Shown here: positions 10,206 through 17,421 of the stretch, piece after piece | Position numbering within the stretch: position 1 is the stretch's first letter | Layout of the letters: the number at the start of each line of letters is the position of its first letter | DNA from: Bacteroidetes bacterium HGW-Bacteroidetes-10 | Lineage (GTDB): Bacteria; Bacteroidota; Bacteroidia; Bacteroidales; UBA932 | Reading direction: 5' to 3' | Assembly: GCA_002842695.1 (NCBI GenBank) | Contig: PHDT01000002.1 | Span: 1-64,000 of the forward strand | DNA length: 64,000 bases | Translations under genes and position numbers: made by a program | Notes under the pieces: model-generated | The model's database searches: none | Told to the model about the DNA's origin: nothing | The model's input: the letters and a program-made list of their open reading frames with translations, nothing else

Positions 10206-11021
10206 TTAGCAACATGTATCAATTACACCAATTTCATAATTTAAATCGTTTTCGATAGGTACAATTTTAACTTCTATGCCATTGTGATAAATAGTCCATG
10301 CTGGATTCACTCCATCCTTGACAGTACCATTTTTATCTTCTTTCCCTTTATTCCAAACGGAAATAATCCATCTGTTGTTTTGAGATAGAAATATCCTTTT
10401 GAGCTTCATTTCAAAACGTGTCATTCTATCATGTATTGGGTTAAGTATTATTTGGACATCATTTGGTATCGCTTTCCTTAAACAATAAGTATCTTCAACC
10501 TTTTTTGCCTCTTTAGAGTACTTGACACCATTTGTTTCACCGCATATCAATGATATTGAGTTTCCAAAAATTCGCATTGGCACTTCATTTTCGACAAAGT
10601 TTCGTATGTCTTCATTGCTTAATGTTATTAGAGACCAAAATTTTTGTTGATATTTATACTCAATCCATTTATTGGTTTTATGGTCTAGATGGTAAGCATA
10701 GTTTGCTATTGACTTATAATTGTTTGTTTCATCAAATTGAAACTTCTCAAACATCACTAGATTGATATTTTTAAGGTTTGTTAAATATCTTTTAATCGAA
10801 AAGCCTTGTCTAGACCGAAACGAATAAAGAGAGAAGAGTATTACGTCACACCCCGCTCGATCAAATATGCCTAAAAGCTTTTCTAAATTATCAGAAAAGT
10901 CGTAATGACTGTTAAATTCACATCGGTAATCCCTGCTTACAATTCCAACCTTTGAAATTTTCAACTTTGGTTGAATTCCTCTATCATCAAATTCGTTTTG
11001 TTCTGCACGGTTATTATTCAT
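10206..11021 (-). CDS. Nitrilase-like protein with apparently degenerate triad
   Basis: This 271-aa protein resembles the nitrilase superfamily. The nucleophile-elbow-like segment ISLICGETNG contains Cys160 and is followed by PNDVQIILNPIHDRM and WIISVWN, which match the strands after the catalytic Cys in C-N hydrolases. A candidate Lys128 is present in YQQKFWSL. Where the catalytic Glu is expected (normally fPE) the sequence reads DVILFSLYSF, so the Glu seems to be missing. The protein may therefore be a sensor or structural partner rather than an enzyme. It is the first gene of the minus-strand cassette and is separated from the 580-aa gene by 111 bp. The C-terminus ends in an unusual Cys-Cys pair. 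Confidence 0.65.
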   Translation of the reverse strand: MNNNRAEQNEFDDRGIQPKLKISKVGIVSRDYRCEFNSHYDFSDNLEKLLGIFDRAGCDVILFSLYSFRSRQGFSIKRYLTNLKNINLVMFEKFQFDETNNYKSIANYAYHLDHKTNKWIEYKYQQKFWSLITLSNEDIRNFVENEVPMRIFGNSISLICGETNGVKYSKEAKKVEDTYCLRKAIPNDVQIILNPIHDRMTRFEMKLKRIFLSQNNRWIISVWNKGKEDKNGTVKDGVNPAWTIYHNGIEVKIVPIENDLNYEIGVIDTCC

Positions 11022-11179
11022 TTACTGTTACCCATATATTATTTTGCTAACTTGGATATATATTCGATTGTTTAAACACACTTAATTGTCGAGGAATAGT
11101 TTACATTAATATTTATTCTTCTCACTCTATCAGTATTCGAAACTTACAGAGTAGACTTATTATATTTAAACCATTGGTA

Positions 11180-11515
11180 AATTTAATAAAAAATGATTAA
11201 ACTTCTTCCTAAAAGACAAAAACTCAGAGTTGTGTCAGTCATTCTCATTCCGCTCCACAAGCTCCGCTCCATTCGAATCACTGACCTAACTTTTACTTCC
11301 GCTAAGAGATTGTCATCTTCCATTCCGCTTACGCATTCGCTCTCGCTCCATTTCAGATAACAAACTCTTTACGCTCCAGGATTAAATCGGTATTCGCTTC
11401 GCTCATGATATGGATAGAAATGAATACACGCCGGGTTAGGGGAATTCATCAATAAAATGAATCGAATTCCACAACTTACTTCACAGTTCTTCCTCCTGGC
11501 GTGTCCATTTCTATC
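11180..11515. repeat. Diverged direct repeat flanking the ATPase cassette, copy 2
   Basis: This is the better-preserved copy of the repeat at 4472-4795, in the same orientation, with a 37-base identical core at 11249-11285. Its right part forms a long stem: ATGGATAGAAATG...CACGCC (from 11409) against GGCGTGTCCATTTCTATCCAT (to about 11518). Inside that loop is a second pair, GGAATTCAT / ATGAATCGAATTCC. It has no coding capacity that I trust. Confidence 0.7.
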
Positions 11516-11664
11516 CATCTCTTTTTGATATTCGGGCTTCGCTTCGCACATCCCTCAATTAGGCCGCCCCTATTTAACATAATCTGAGCCTTAATTGTAT
11601 TTTCTCAGTTCCGCCGGCTCCACTTCTAAACACAATTCAGATTATGTGTAAATATGGGCGTCCA

Positions 11665-11915
11665 CCCTCTGTGAAAATATGATAAAATCCGCAGGCTTTA
11701 GGCCTGCTCCCCATTTTCTCATATTTTCCAGAGGAGAGAAGAGCGGCTTCGCCGCACCGGTTTCACAGCCTCCGGCTGATTTAAAATGTTGCTCCCTCAT
11801 GTCCGCTACCTTAATAAACTGCCCCCGCTACGCTTCGGGGCAGTATCCTTTTCAAAATATCAGAGAAACCCTGATTTCAGTATAACGAAGGGGAGTTCGC
11901 CAGCGAACACCCCTT
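11665..11915. repeat. Chain of short GC-rich hairpins
   Basis: At least six inverted repeats follow one another: TCTGTGAAAATATGA with TCATATTTTCCAGA, enclosing GCAGGC-TTTAG-GCCTGC; GCGGCTTCGCCGC; CAGCCTCCGGCTG; CTGCCCC...GGGGCAG around GCTACGCTTC; and AGGGGAGTTCGC-CA-GCGAACACCCCT. The loops are short and often TTCG-like, as in stable RNA tetraloops or REP-type palindromes. Confidence 0.6.
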
Positions 11916-11961
11916 TCATATTTCTATCTGTCTTCTTCATGATAATCCTTCATTAAGTCAT

Positions 11962-12640
11962 TTTAAACCACCTCTGTGCCGGCTATGCCACCACAGAAGA
12001 GAGAGAGGTATGTTTTAAAGCTGCTTCGCAGCGATTCTCAAGAATATTCATGAACGTGGAAATGTTCCACTTCGTATCCCTCCGATTTACGCTCCAGCCA
12101 CTTCGTTGCTTCCGCGACCTTCGGGCTACTCAGCTCCACATATCCAAATACGTCAACAAACATTTGACACGTTTAAACCTCCACTGCACCGGCTGTACCG
12201 TCACAGAGGAGAGAGCGGTATAATTCTTTCGCTGCTTCGCAGCTGTGTGCATTAATATCAATATGTCTGGAAATGTTTCGCTCCGTATCCCTCCGTGTGC
12301 GCTCCATTCACTTCGCTACTTCCGCGACCTCCAGGATACTTTGCTCTACATCTCCAAATACTTCAACATACATTTGACATGTATAAACCTCCACAGTACC
12401 GGCTGCGCCGGCACAGAGGAGAGAGAGGTAGATTTCTTATGCTGCTTCGCAGCTGTGAGTATTAATATCGATAAGTCTGGAAATGTTCCGCATTGTATCC
12501 CTCCGGTGACCGCTCCAGCCACTTCATGGCTTCCGCGACCTTCGGTATCCAACACTTCACATATCCAAATACTCAAAATCAATTCAAACACGTTTAAACC
12601 TCCACTATGCCGGCTACGCCGTCACAGAGGAGAGGATTGT
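11962..12640. repeat. 210-bp tandem repeat array, 3.2 copies
   Basis: Three consecutive units start with TTTAAACC(T/A)CC or a close variant at 11962, 12172 and 12382. A partial fourth starts at 12593, giving periods of 210, 210 and 211 bp. Each complete unit carries the palindrome GCTGCTTCGCAGC (12020, 12231, 12441), a GCCGGCTGCGCCGGC-type palindrome near its start, the segment CGTATCCCTCC or a variant, and a tail resembling CATATCCAAATA. Units are diverged but alignable end to end. The 151-aa ORF at 12245-12700 merely crosses the array. Confidence 0.8.
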
Positions 12641-12783
12641 ATGGCTATGCCGGGTTTTCCATTCCACTGCGTTTCTTTCCTAACCCCGCATACGCCATGA
12701 AGTAAAAGCGAGAGAGTTCCTTTCGCTCCGCTTCTGTCACTCACTCGCTTTCTGAATAATAAAAATAAAAAGTCTGCAAAAAT

Positions 12784-12920
12784 AGGCCCCAGGCTGGGCC
12801 TTATAAAGGCCTTTCAGCCCTTCGGGTTCGCTCGATAAAAATCTCCACTCAAAGTTCGCTGACGCTCACTCTGAGTAGTATTTTTATCGGTTCAGCCTTG
12901 ACAATTCCCAGCCTGGGACC
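12784..12920. other. Nested stem-loop element before the phage-like module
   Basis: The outer arms CCCAGGCTGGG (12788-12798) and CCCAGCCTGGG (12907-12917) are exact reverse complements. Inside, CGATAAAAAT (12833-12842) pairs with ATTTTTATCG (12880-12889), and within that ACTCA pairs with TGAGT. A near-palindrome GGCCTTATAAAGGCC lies in the left shoulder. The three nested stems make a folded RNA or cruciform plausible. Its role is unknown. Confidence 0.55.
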
Positions 12921-12924
12921 TGAG

Positions 12925-12990
12925 AAAGCAGTCCTTTTTCTTTTTTCTTTCTTTTTTTTCGGTTTTTTCTCTTTTTTTCTTTTTCCGAAA
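12925..12990. repeat. Pyrimidine tract (low complexity)
   Basis: A run of almost only T and C on the plus strand (CCTTTTTCTTTTTTCTTTC and more), interrupted only by a few CGG triplets. It lies between the nested stem-loop and the promoter of the first phage-like gene. Such tracts can form triplex-prone DNA, but no function is shown. Confidence 0.6.
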
Positions 12991-13046
12991 TATTAACATA
13001 GCGGTTCAGGTGCATCAATCTATTATCCTTTAAGTGTTTGATTTCT

Positions 13047-13054
13047 TACCTTTG
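13047..13054 (+). promoter_or_regulatory. Candidate -7 element for the first phage-like gene
   Basis: TACCTTTG matches the Bacteroidota -7 consensus TAnnTTTG exactly and lies about 55 bp upstream of the ATG at 13109. I do not see a good -33 TTTG at the usual 19-21 bp spacing, so this is only half-supported. Confidence 0.4.
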
Positions 13055-13108
13055 TAAAAAGATATAAACACTATTTGTGTTTAAGACTTGTAACTTGTAC
13101 CTCTAACC

Positions 13109-13828
13109 ATGCCATTGTATCAACCAAATATCAAGTTTTCGGACTGCTGGTCTTCAGTGGGCAATATCACTTATTATCACCGCCACAAAAAGTGTTACTG
13201 GCGGACCAAGCCGGCTCCTCAGTTCCCTGGGACAATGAAACAGATGGATCATCAGGCTGTGCACCTCCGGGCGCTTGCATCATGGAGGAGCTTGTCTCAC
13301 CATGTACAATTGGAATGGGCGGATTATGCAAAAGTGGTGACAGCTCACCGGCCACCATTCTTAAATGAGAATCATATCAGCGGATACAATCTGTTTGTGT
13401 CGGCTTACCATGGTTTTGCTACCCTAGGGAATGAACATATTCCGACACCGGCAAGATTTCAAGAGTTTCCTCAATTTGATGCTACTTTTATTTCTGCAGA
13501 GATTGTTGGAGGATCTGATTTATTAATTCAGTTCTCGTTGTCTGTTTCCGGCACCGATAATCCTTTAAGGTACAGGACTCTCGGAAAGATTCAGTTGGTG
13601 GCTCCGGGCAGAGGTTGTCATCCGGGGAAGATGCTTAATTTTCTGTCCGCTGAGGTGCAGTCTGTGCCTCAAAAGCCTAGAGTCATAAGTTTTACCATAC
13701 CTAATTACTGGGATGTTTGGAGCCTGGACCTACCGGCTTATACATTGCATTTTCGATATCTTCTGTTAGATACTTTGAACGGTTATAGGAATTTGCATAA
13801 AAGCTTATCTTGCTCATTTTCTTTGTAG
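13109..13828 (+). CDS. Phage-derived structural-like protein, diverged DUF6266-like
   Basis: This 239-aa protein is rich in Trp, His and Tyr and has no signal peptide. Its N-terminal half follows the same pattern as the genes at 13912 and 15821: a short N-terminus with F..CWSSVGNIT, a basic linker, a Trp-containing helix (LEWADYAKVV), then ISGYNLFVSAYHGF and a Pro-rich turn. That pattern is what I recall of the DUF6266 family, which is common in Bacteroidota and often sits next to phage-type lysis genes. The C-terminal half differs from its paralogues. It is the first gene of the plus-strand module. The function is unknown; a role in a tail-like or surface structure is a guess. Confidence 0.55.
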   Translation: MPLYQPNIKFSDCWSSVGNITYYHRHKKCYWRTKPAPQFPGTMKQMDHQAVHLRALASWRSLSHHVQLEWADYAKVVTAHRPPFLNENHISGYNLFVSAYHGFATLGNEHIPTPARFQEFPQFDATFISAEIVGGSDLLIQFSLSVSGTDNPLRYRTLGKIQLVAPGRGCHPGKMLNFLSAEVQSVPQKPRVISFTIPNYWDVWSLDLPAYTLHFRYLLLDTLNGYRNLHKSLSCSFSL

Positions 13829-13867
13829 AAATAATTTTACCTATACTAATACTTTATATAAACATCT

Positions 13868-13875
13868 TATATTTG
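13868..13875 (+). promoter_or_regulatory. Candidate -7 element before the second DUF6266-like gene
   Basis: TATATTTG matches TAnnTTTG exactly, about 37 bp before the ATG at 13912. No -33 TTTG is evident at the usual distance. Confidence 0.35.
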
Positions 13876-13911
13876 CAATAGAATAATTAGTTATGATTAA
13901 ACTATTGCCAT

Positions 13912-14979
13912 ATGAAGATACTTCCATCAGTTGCTTTTAACGACTTTTCCGGCTCAGCCGGTCAGGTCACTGCTCGAAAAGTTGGGGATAAAACCTACCT
14001 TTCTACACGGACTAAACATTCCAGAAAAACAACACCATCTCAGGCTTCAATACGTTGCCGATTCGGAAATACAAACATTGGTTACTCGAAGCTTACAGAG
14101 GGGCAGCGCTTAGGCTGGAGTTATTTGGCCAGTAGTCTTGGTGAATATGCAACCTCTACAGGTAATACGACGATAACTGGTCATAATCTTTTTGTGTCCA
14201 TTAACACTTTCCGTTCGATTTGTGGTAAACCTATAACTCGTTCTGCTCCTGCTCAACTATTACCATCTCGATATATTAATGTTGGTGATATTTGGCTTAC
14301 CCCTGAACACGTCATTTTTGCAAACGTTGCACTCATAGAGGGGACTGATGACGTGGTCCTTTTTGAGATGTATGCGGCTAAAAGTCCTGCGGAAACAAAT
14401 GGATGGGATAAAACGTCAATTGTTGCGGTGGTTGCTTCAACAGACTGGGGCGAAGTTGACCTTACTAAAGCATATTTGGAGAAATTCGGTATTCCTATAA
14501 AAATTGGGCAACGTATTTATATCAAAGTATGCAAATTAAACTCGGAGTGTGGTTATGTAAAGTGGTTTTCTATGCATGGTTATTTTGCCAGTGAGAGATC
14601 TACTCTACACCAAAGACTCTATATACCTCGTGCAAAAATTAAAATGGAGATGATTAATCCAATCACTCAGAATTACGAGTGTGATGCAATTGATTATGAA
14701 ATATCTCCAGGTCCGAAAATTACTTCAAATAACATTACTGTAAGATCCTTGCAAGATTTCCTGGTAACATGCGATTTCCTCCACAACGGGCTTACTGATG
14801 CATTTGATTTTGAGCGCTCATATCAATATTCTAGATCACCTGCCGAAAGAAATTTTTTTATTCAATGCATGGAAGTTAAGGTATACAATAACAGTACTAA
14901 AAAAATTAGTCTTTATTGTTTTGCCGGAGTATATACAAAGCATTTTGAAACATTTGGAACCTACTTTATAACAAATTAA
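13912..14979 (+). CDS. DUF6266-like protein, 355 aa
   Basis: The N-terminus (PSVAFNDFSGSAGQVTARK) clearly parallels the 15821 gene (PSIAFEEFAGSAKGVTAAK). Further along, LTEGQRLGWSYLASS and ITGHNLFVSINTF match the family pattern. At 355 aa it is longer than its neighbours, and the extra C-terminal part looks beta-rich. No signal peptide or membrane segment is visible. It is followed 12 bp later by the 238-aa gene. DUF6266 proteins have no established function that I know of. The neighbouring lysis-type genes suggest a phage-derived or tail-like particle role, which is inference. Confidence 0.65.
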   Translation: MKILPSVAFNDFSGSAGQVTARKVGDKTYLSTRTKHSRKTTPSQASIRCRFGNTNIGYSKLTEGQRLGWSYLASSLGEYATSTGNTTITGHNLFVSINTFRSICGKPITRSAPAQLLPSRYINVGDIWLTPEHVIFANVALIEGTDDVVLFEMYAAKSPAETNGWDKTSIVAVVASTDWGEVDLTKAYLEKFGIPIKIGQRIYIKVCKLNSECGYVKWFSMHGYFASERSTLHQRLYIPRAKIKMEMINPITQNYECDAIDYEISPGPKITSNNITVRSLQDFLVTCDFLHNGLTDAFDFERSYQYSRSPAERNFFIQCMEVKVYNNSTKKISLYCFAGVYTKHFETFGTYFITN

Positions 14980-14991
14980 TGACTGACTATT

Positions 14992-15708
14992 ATGATAACG
15001 CTTGAGCTTAATAATTTCGGAAGTGGCAGTGTGATATTTAAGAATTATCAGAGTCCCGGCCTCTGTGTCTTAAATGGTAAAATCACTGTTGACCCCACTA
15101 ATGCGGCATACATCGCAGCAAACAGATTAGAATTTGACCTGCCTGCAGGATTTGCCATGCCAAGAAGTGCAATCTCCTCAGCAATTCTTTTCTCAAATCA
15201 TAGCAAATATCATTATGGTACCGTTTTGAAATGCTGGATTGAGAATAGCAAACTTTGCATAGAGAAGCTCACAGCATGGGACGCTCTGGGCAACTATGTC
15301 ATTTATATAAATTCAGCTTTTGTTACCAGGGGTTACCGTGGGACATTCACACAGACTCCAACAAAACCTTTGACAATTATCAACAGCTATGGGATATTTA
15401 GTTTTAATCGATACTGCTATGTTGAAACAGAATATTTTGTATTCTTAATGGCCACTTTCAATGATTTTCCTGAATATAACTTCATTGGCACAGGGCCATT
15501 TACCCTGGAACTAGGTGGTTTTGCATCTGATGTTAATGTGGAAATTCCATTAATTGTCAATCCAACATCTACTACTTCAGGACAGATAGGCTCAATGCTT
15601 ACTTTCGGCTCTTTAGCAAATAGAAAATTAACATTCAGCTATCCAACAAGTGCACTCAATATGGGTGGTAAATCTTCATTTTTTAACTTTTTTGCTGTTC
15701 GTGGTTAG
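14992..15708 (+). CDS. Beta-rich hypothetical protein, phage-like module
   Basis: I do not recognise this 238-aa protein. It has many short hydrophobic strands alternating with Gly, Asn, Ser and Thr, and no signal peptide, which is typical of phage structural or receptor-binding proteins. It starts 12 bp after the preceding DUF6266-like gene, so the two are probably co-transcribed. A gap of about 110 bp with a good promoter follows. Function unknown. Confidence 0.55.
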   Translation: MITLELNNFGSGSVIFKNYQSPGLCVLNGKITVDPTNAAYIAANRLEFDLPAGFAMPRSAISSAILFSNHSKYHYGTVLKCWIENSKLCIEKLTAWDALGNYVIYINSAFVTRGYRGTFTQTPTKPLTIINSYGIFSFNRYCYVETEYFVFLMATFNDFPEYNFIGTGPFTLELGGFASDVNVEIPLIVNPTSTTSGQIGSMLTFGSLANRKLTFSYPTSALNMGGKSSFFNFFAVRG

Positions 15709-15761
15709 CTTGATTTTATATAAAGTATTACTTTAAATAGAGTTATTTAATTACTTAATAT

Positions 15762-15790
15762 TTTGTATTATAAAATAATTTATATATTTG
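15762..15790 (+). promoter_or_regulatory. Bacteroidota-type promoter for the third DUF6266-like gene
   Basis: TTTG at 15762-15765 and TATATTTG at 15783-15790 are separated by 17 bp. This is close to the Bacteroidota TTTG-N19-TAnnTTTG consensus, with slightly short spacing. It lies about 30 bp upstream of the ATG at 15821. Confidence 0.5.
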
Positions 15791-15820
15791 TATATAATTA
15801 ACCCTTAATCCAAAACTATT

Positions 15821-16510
15821 ATGAAGTACACTCCTTCAATTGCCTTTGAAGAATTTGCGGGTTCAGCAAAGGGCGTGACCGCTGCAAAAAGCCGTGGTCG
15901 CAAATACATCCGTAACAGGGGCTATAGCAGCTCCTCAGCATCATCAACTTACCAGGGAGATGTCAAAACAATCTTTCTGCAGCTAACTAAGGGCTATAAA
16001 ACCCTTACATCAGAACAGATTGCTGCCTGGAATACTCTTGCTCAAACACAGGAAGGCAGATCAGTCCTCGGTTCCAAATCAAAAATCTCCGGATTCAACC
16101 TGTACCTGAGGTTAAATTACTGGGTTGTATCATGTGGCGGTGCCGCTCTCGTTAATCCACCGGCATTGGCAGGAGTGGAATCACCATCAGCGGCTACCCT
16201 TGCTCTTAGCTCCACTGCCTTTACCCTCACTCTCGCCAGCATTCCTGCAGATATTACCAATCTGAAACTGATTGTCAAGGCTTCGGCTCCTCAGTCAAGA
16301 GGAATCAGCGATGCATACTCTAAAGCTTCAGTATTTTCAACTCCTCAAACTCCTGTTACAACCGCAATCGCTCTCAAAGCGGATTACGACTTGAAATACG
16401 GAGCTCCCAACGAAGCCTCTTCAAAGGTATTTGTAAAATGGTTTTATGTAAATACCGTTACCGGAGAGAGATCGGGAGAGATGATTGCACTGGCCACACT
16501 GACCGAATAG
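15821..16510 (+). CDS. DUF6266-family protein, 229 aa
   Basis: This is the most typical member of the three paralogues. It begins with PSIAFEEFAGSAKGVTAAK, followed by a basic Ser-rich linker, then LTSEQIAAWNTLAQT and ISGFNLYLRLNYW. The C-terminal half has repeated beta strands ending in FVKWFYVNTVTGERSG. There is no signal peptide. It has its own promoter and is followed by a strong terminator, so it can be transcribed alone. It lies immediately before the lysis-like genes, an arrangement I recall from other Bacteroidota. The molecular function is unknown. Confidence 0.75.
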   Translation: MKYTPSIAFEEFAGSAKGVTAAKSRGRKYIRNRGYSSSSASSTYQGDVKTIFLQLTKGYKTLTSEQIAAWNTLAQTQEGRSVLGSKSKISGFNLYLRLNYWVVSCGGAALVNPPALAGVESPSAATLALSSTAFTLTLASIPADITNLKLIVKASAPQSRGISDAYSKASVFSTPQTPVTTAIALKADYDLKYGAPNEASSKVFVKWFYVNTVTGERSGEMIALATLTE

Positions 16511-16551
16511 CAGTAGGGGGCCGGCAACAAACTTAGTTCCAAATAACCCTG

Positions 16552-16593
16552 AACTCCCTGGCTTGTAATTTTACGACTCAGGGAGTTTTTTTT
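16552..16593 (+). terminator. Rho-independent terminator after the DUF6266 gene
   Basis: AACTCCCTG (16552-16560) pairs with CAGGGAGTT (16579-16587), and a T-run follows. It lies between the 229-aa gene and the membrane-protein gene at 16607. Confidence 0.8.
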
Positions 16594-16606
16594 AATCTAA
16601 TGCAAA

Positions 16607-16987
16607 ATGACACTAGAATTAATCATCCAACTAATTGAAGTATTGCTTGGCACCGGTGGGGTTGTTGCTCTGTTTTTAATCATTGAGAAGAAAACAGCTG
16701 CCCAGCTGGCAAACACCGAAAAAGCCAATGAGCAATGGCAACTTATCGTTGCTCAAAAGGAGCGCGATTTTTTGGCCCTGAATCAAAAGTATGAAGCAGC
16801 TACGGAGAAGATTGATAAACTCTACGATATCAACACGGACTTAAGGAATCAGCTTGATGTGGCTAATACAAATTTTGCCGTATGCCAGCTGATGCGCTGC
16901 AATGTAATTCAGTGCACTAACCGGTTGCCCCCGCTGAGCAGTAATGAAACTGTAAAGGATCCACATGAAAGGAGGAACGAGCAATGA
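16607..16987 (+). CDS. Small membrane protein with coiled coil, holin-like position
   Basis: This 126-aa protein has one N-terminal hydrophobic segment (IQLIEVLLGTGGVVALFLII), then a charged heptad-rich region (TEKANEQWQLIVAQKERDF and on) that should form a coiled coil. Its tail is short and Cys-containing. Its stop overlaps the start of the M15 peptidase gene by 4 bp (ATGA), so the two are translationally coupled. The position before an endolysin-like peptidase suggests a holin or other lysis-accessory role, but the single membrane segment does not prove it. Confidence 0.65.
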   Translation: MTLELIIQLIEVLLGTGGVVALFLIIEKKTAAQLANTEKANEQWQLIVAQKERDFLALNQKYEAATEKIDKLYDINTDLRNQLDVANTNFAVCQLMRCNVIQCTNRLPPLSSNETVKDPHERRNEQ

Positions 16988-17421
16988 GAACGCCAATATC
17001 AAAAGATTTCTGTTACGAGGAGTTTGAAGCGAGTATAAAAGCTGAGGAGCTGAAGATTGATAATTCCATACCTTCCAAAAGAATAAGATTTGCAATCAGG
17101 CTCCTGGTATTAAACCTGCTGCAACCACTGAGGGATAAAGTTCAGCGTCCGCTTATTCTGACCAGCGGTTATAGATCACCGGCATTAAACAAGGCTGTGG
17201 GAGGTGTTAAGGAGTCTCAACATATGAAAGGAGAGGCTGCCGATATCTCATGTAAAGATGCCATGCAGGTGTTGTTGCTTGGTCAGATAATAATGAGATT
17301 TTCGATACCATTTGATCAGATGATTCTCCATGAGAATTTCATACACCTCTCATTTAAGGCCAAAGGCCGGCAGAGGCATCAGATTATATATGACAAGTCA
17401 TACAAGGAGGCAAAACTATGA
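16984..17421 (+). CDS. Peptidase M15 family (VanY/endolysin-like)
   Basis: This 145-aa metallopeptidase should cleave peptidoglycan stem peptides. The M15 zinc-site features are visible: LTSGYRSPALN, then SQHMKGEAADIS (His and Asp ligands), and near the end NFIHLSF with the last His ligand. There is no signal peptide, so it would need a holin or another export route, as phage endolysins do. It overlaps both neighbours by 4 bp (ATGA), forming a tight three-gene set with a small membrane protein before it and a spanin-like protein after it. Confidence 0.85.
   Translation: MRTPISKDFCYEEFEASIKAEELKIDNSIPSKRIRFAIRLLVLNLLQPLRDKVQRPLILTSGYRSPALNKAVGGVKESQHMKGEAADISCKDAMQVLLLGQIIMRFSIPFDQMILHENFIHLSFKAKGRQRHQIIYDKSYKEAKL

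Larger units (their letters stand above)
11022..13108. other. Non-coding, hairpin-dense interval, 2.1 kb
   Basis: I find no credible gene across this interval. It contains, in order, the right copy of the cassette-flanking repeat, a long nested hairpin (11407-11518), a chain of short hairpins (11665-11915), a 210-bp tandem repeat array (11962-12640), a nested stem-loop (12784-12920), a pyrimidine-only tract (about 12925-12990) and a -7 promoter element before the first phage-like gene. ORFs at 11369, 11679, 12245 and 12346 in the track cross these repeats and look like artefacts. Confidence 0.7.

Noticed and set aside
11962-12640. A possible CRISPR array
   Set aside because: The repeat unit is about 210 bp, diverged between copies and without distinct spacers; no cas genes are present.
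12245-12700. A 151-aa plus-strand ORF across the 210-bp repeats
   Set aside because: It crosses the repeat units, whose 211-bp step breaks the reading frame, and it has no recognisable protein features or start context.
11022-13108. A retron or diversity-generating element in the non-coding interval
   Set aside because: No reverse transcriptase gene is present in the window, and the structures do not show a template/variable repeat pair.
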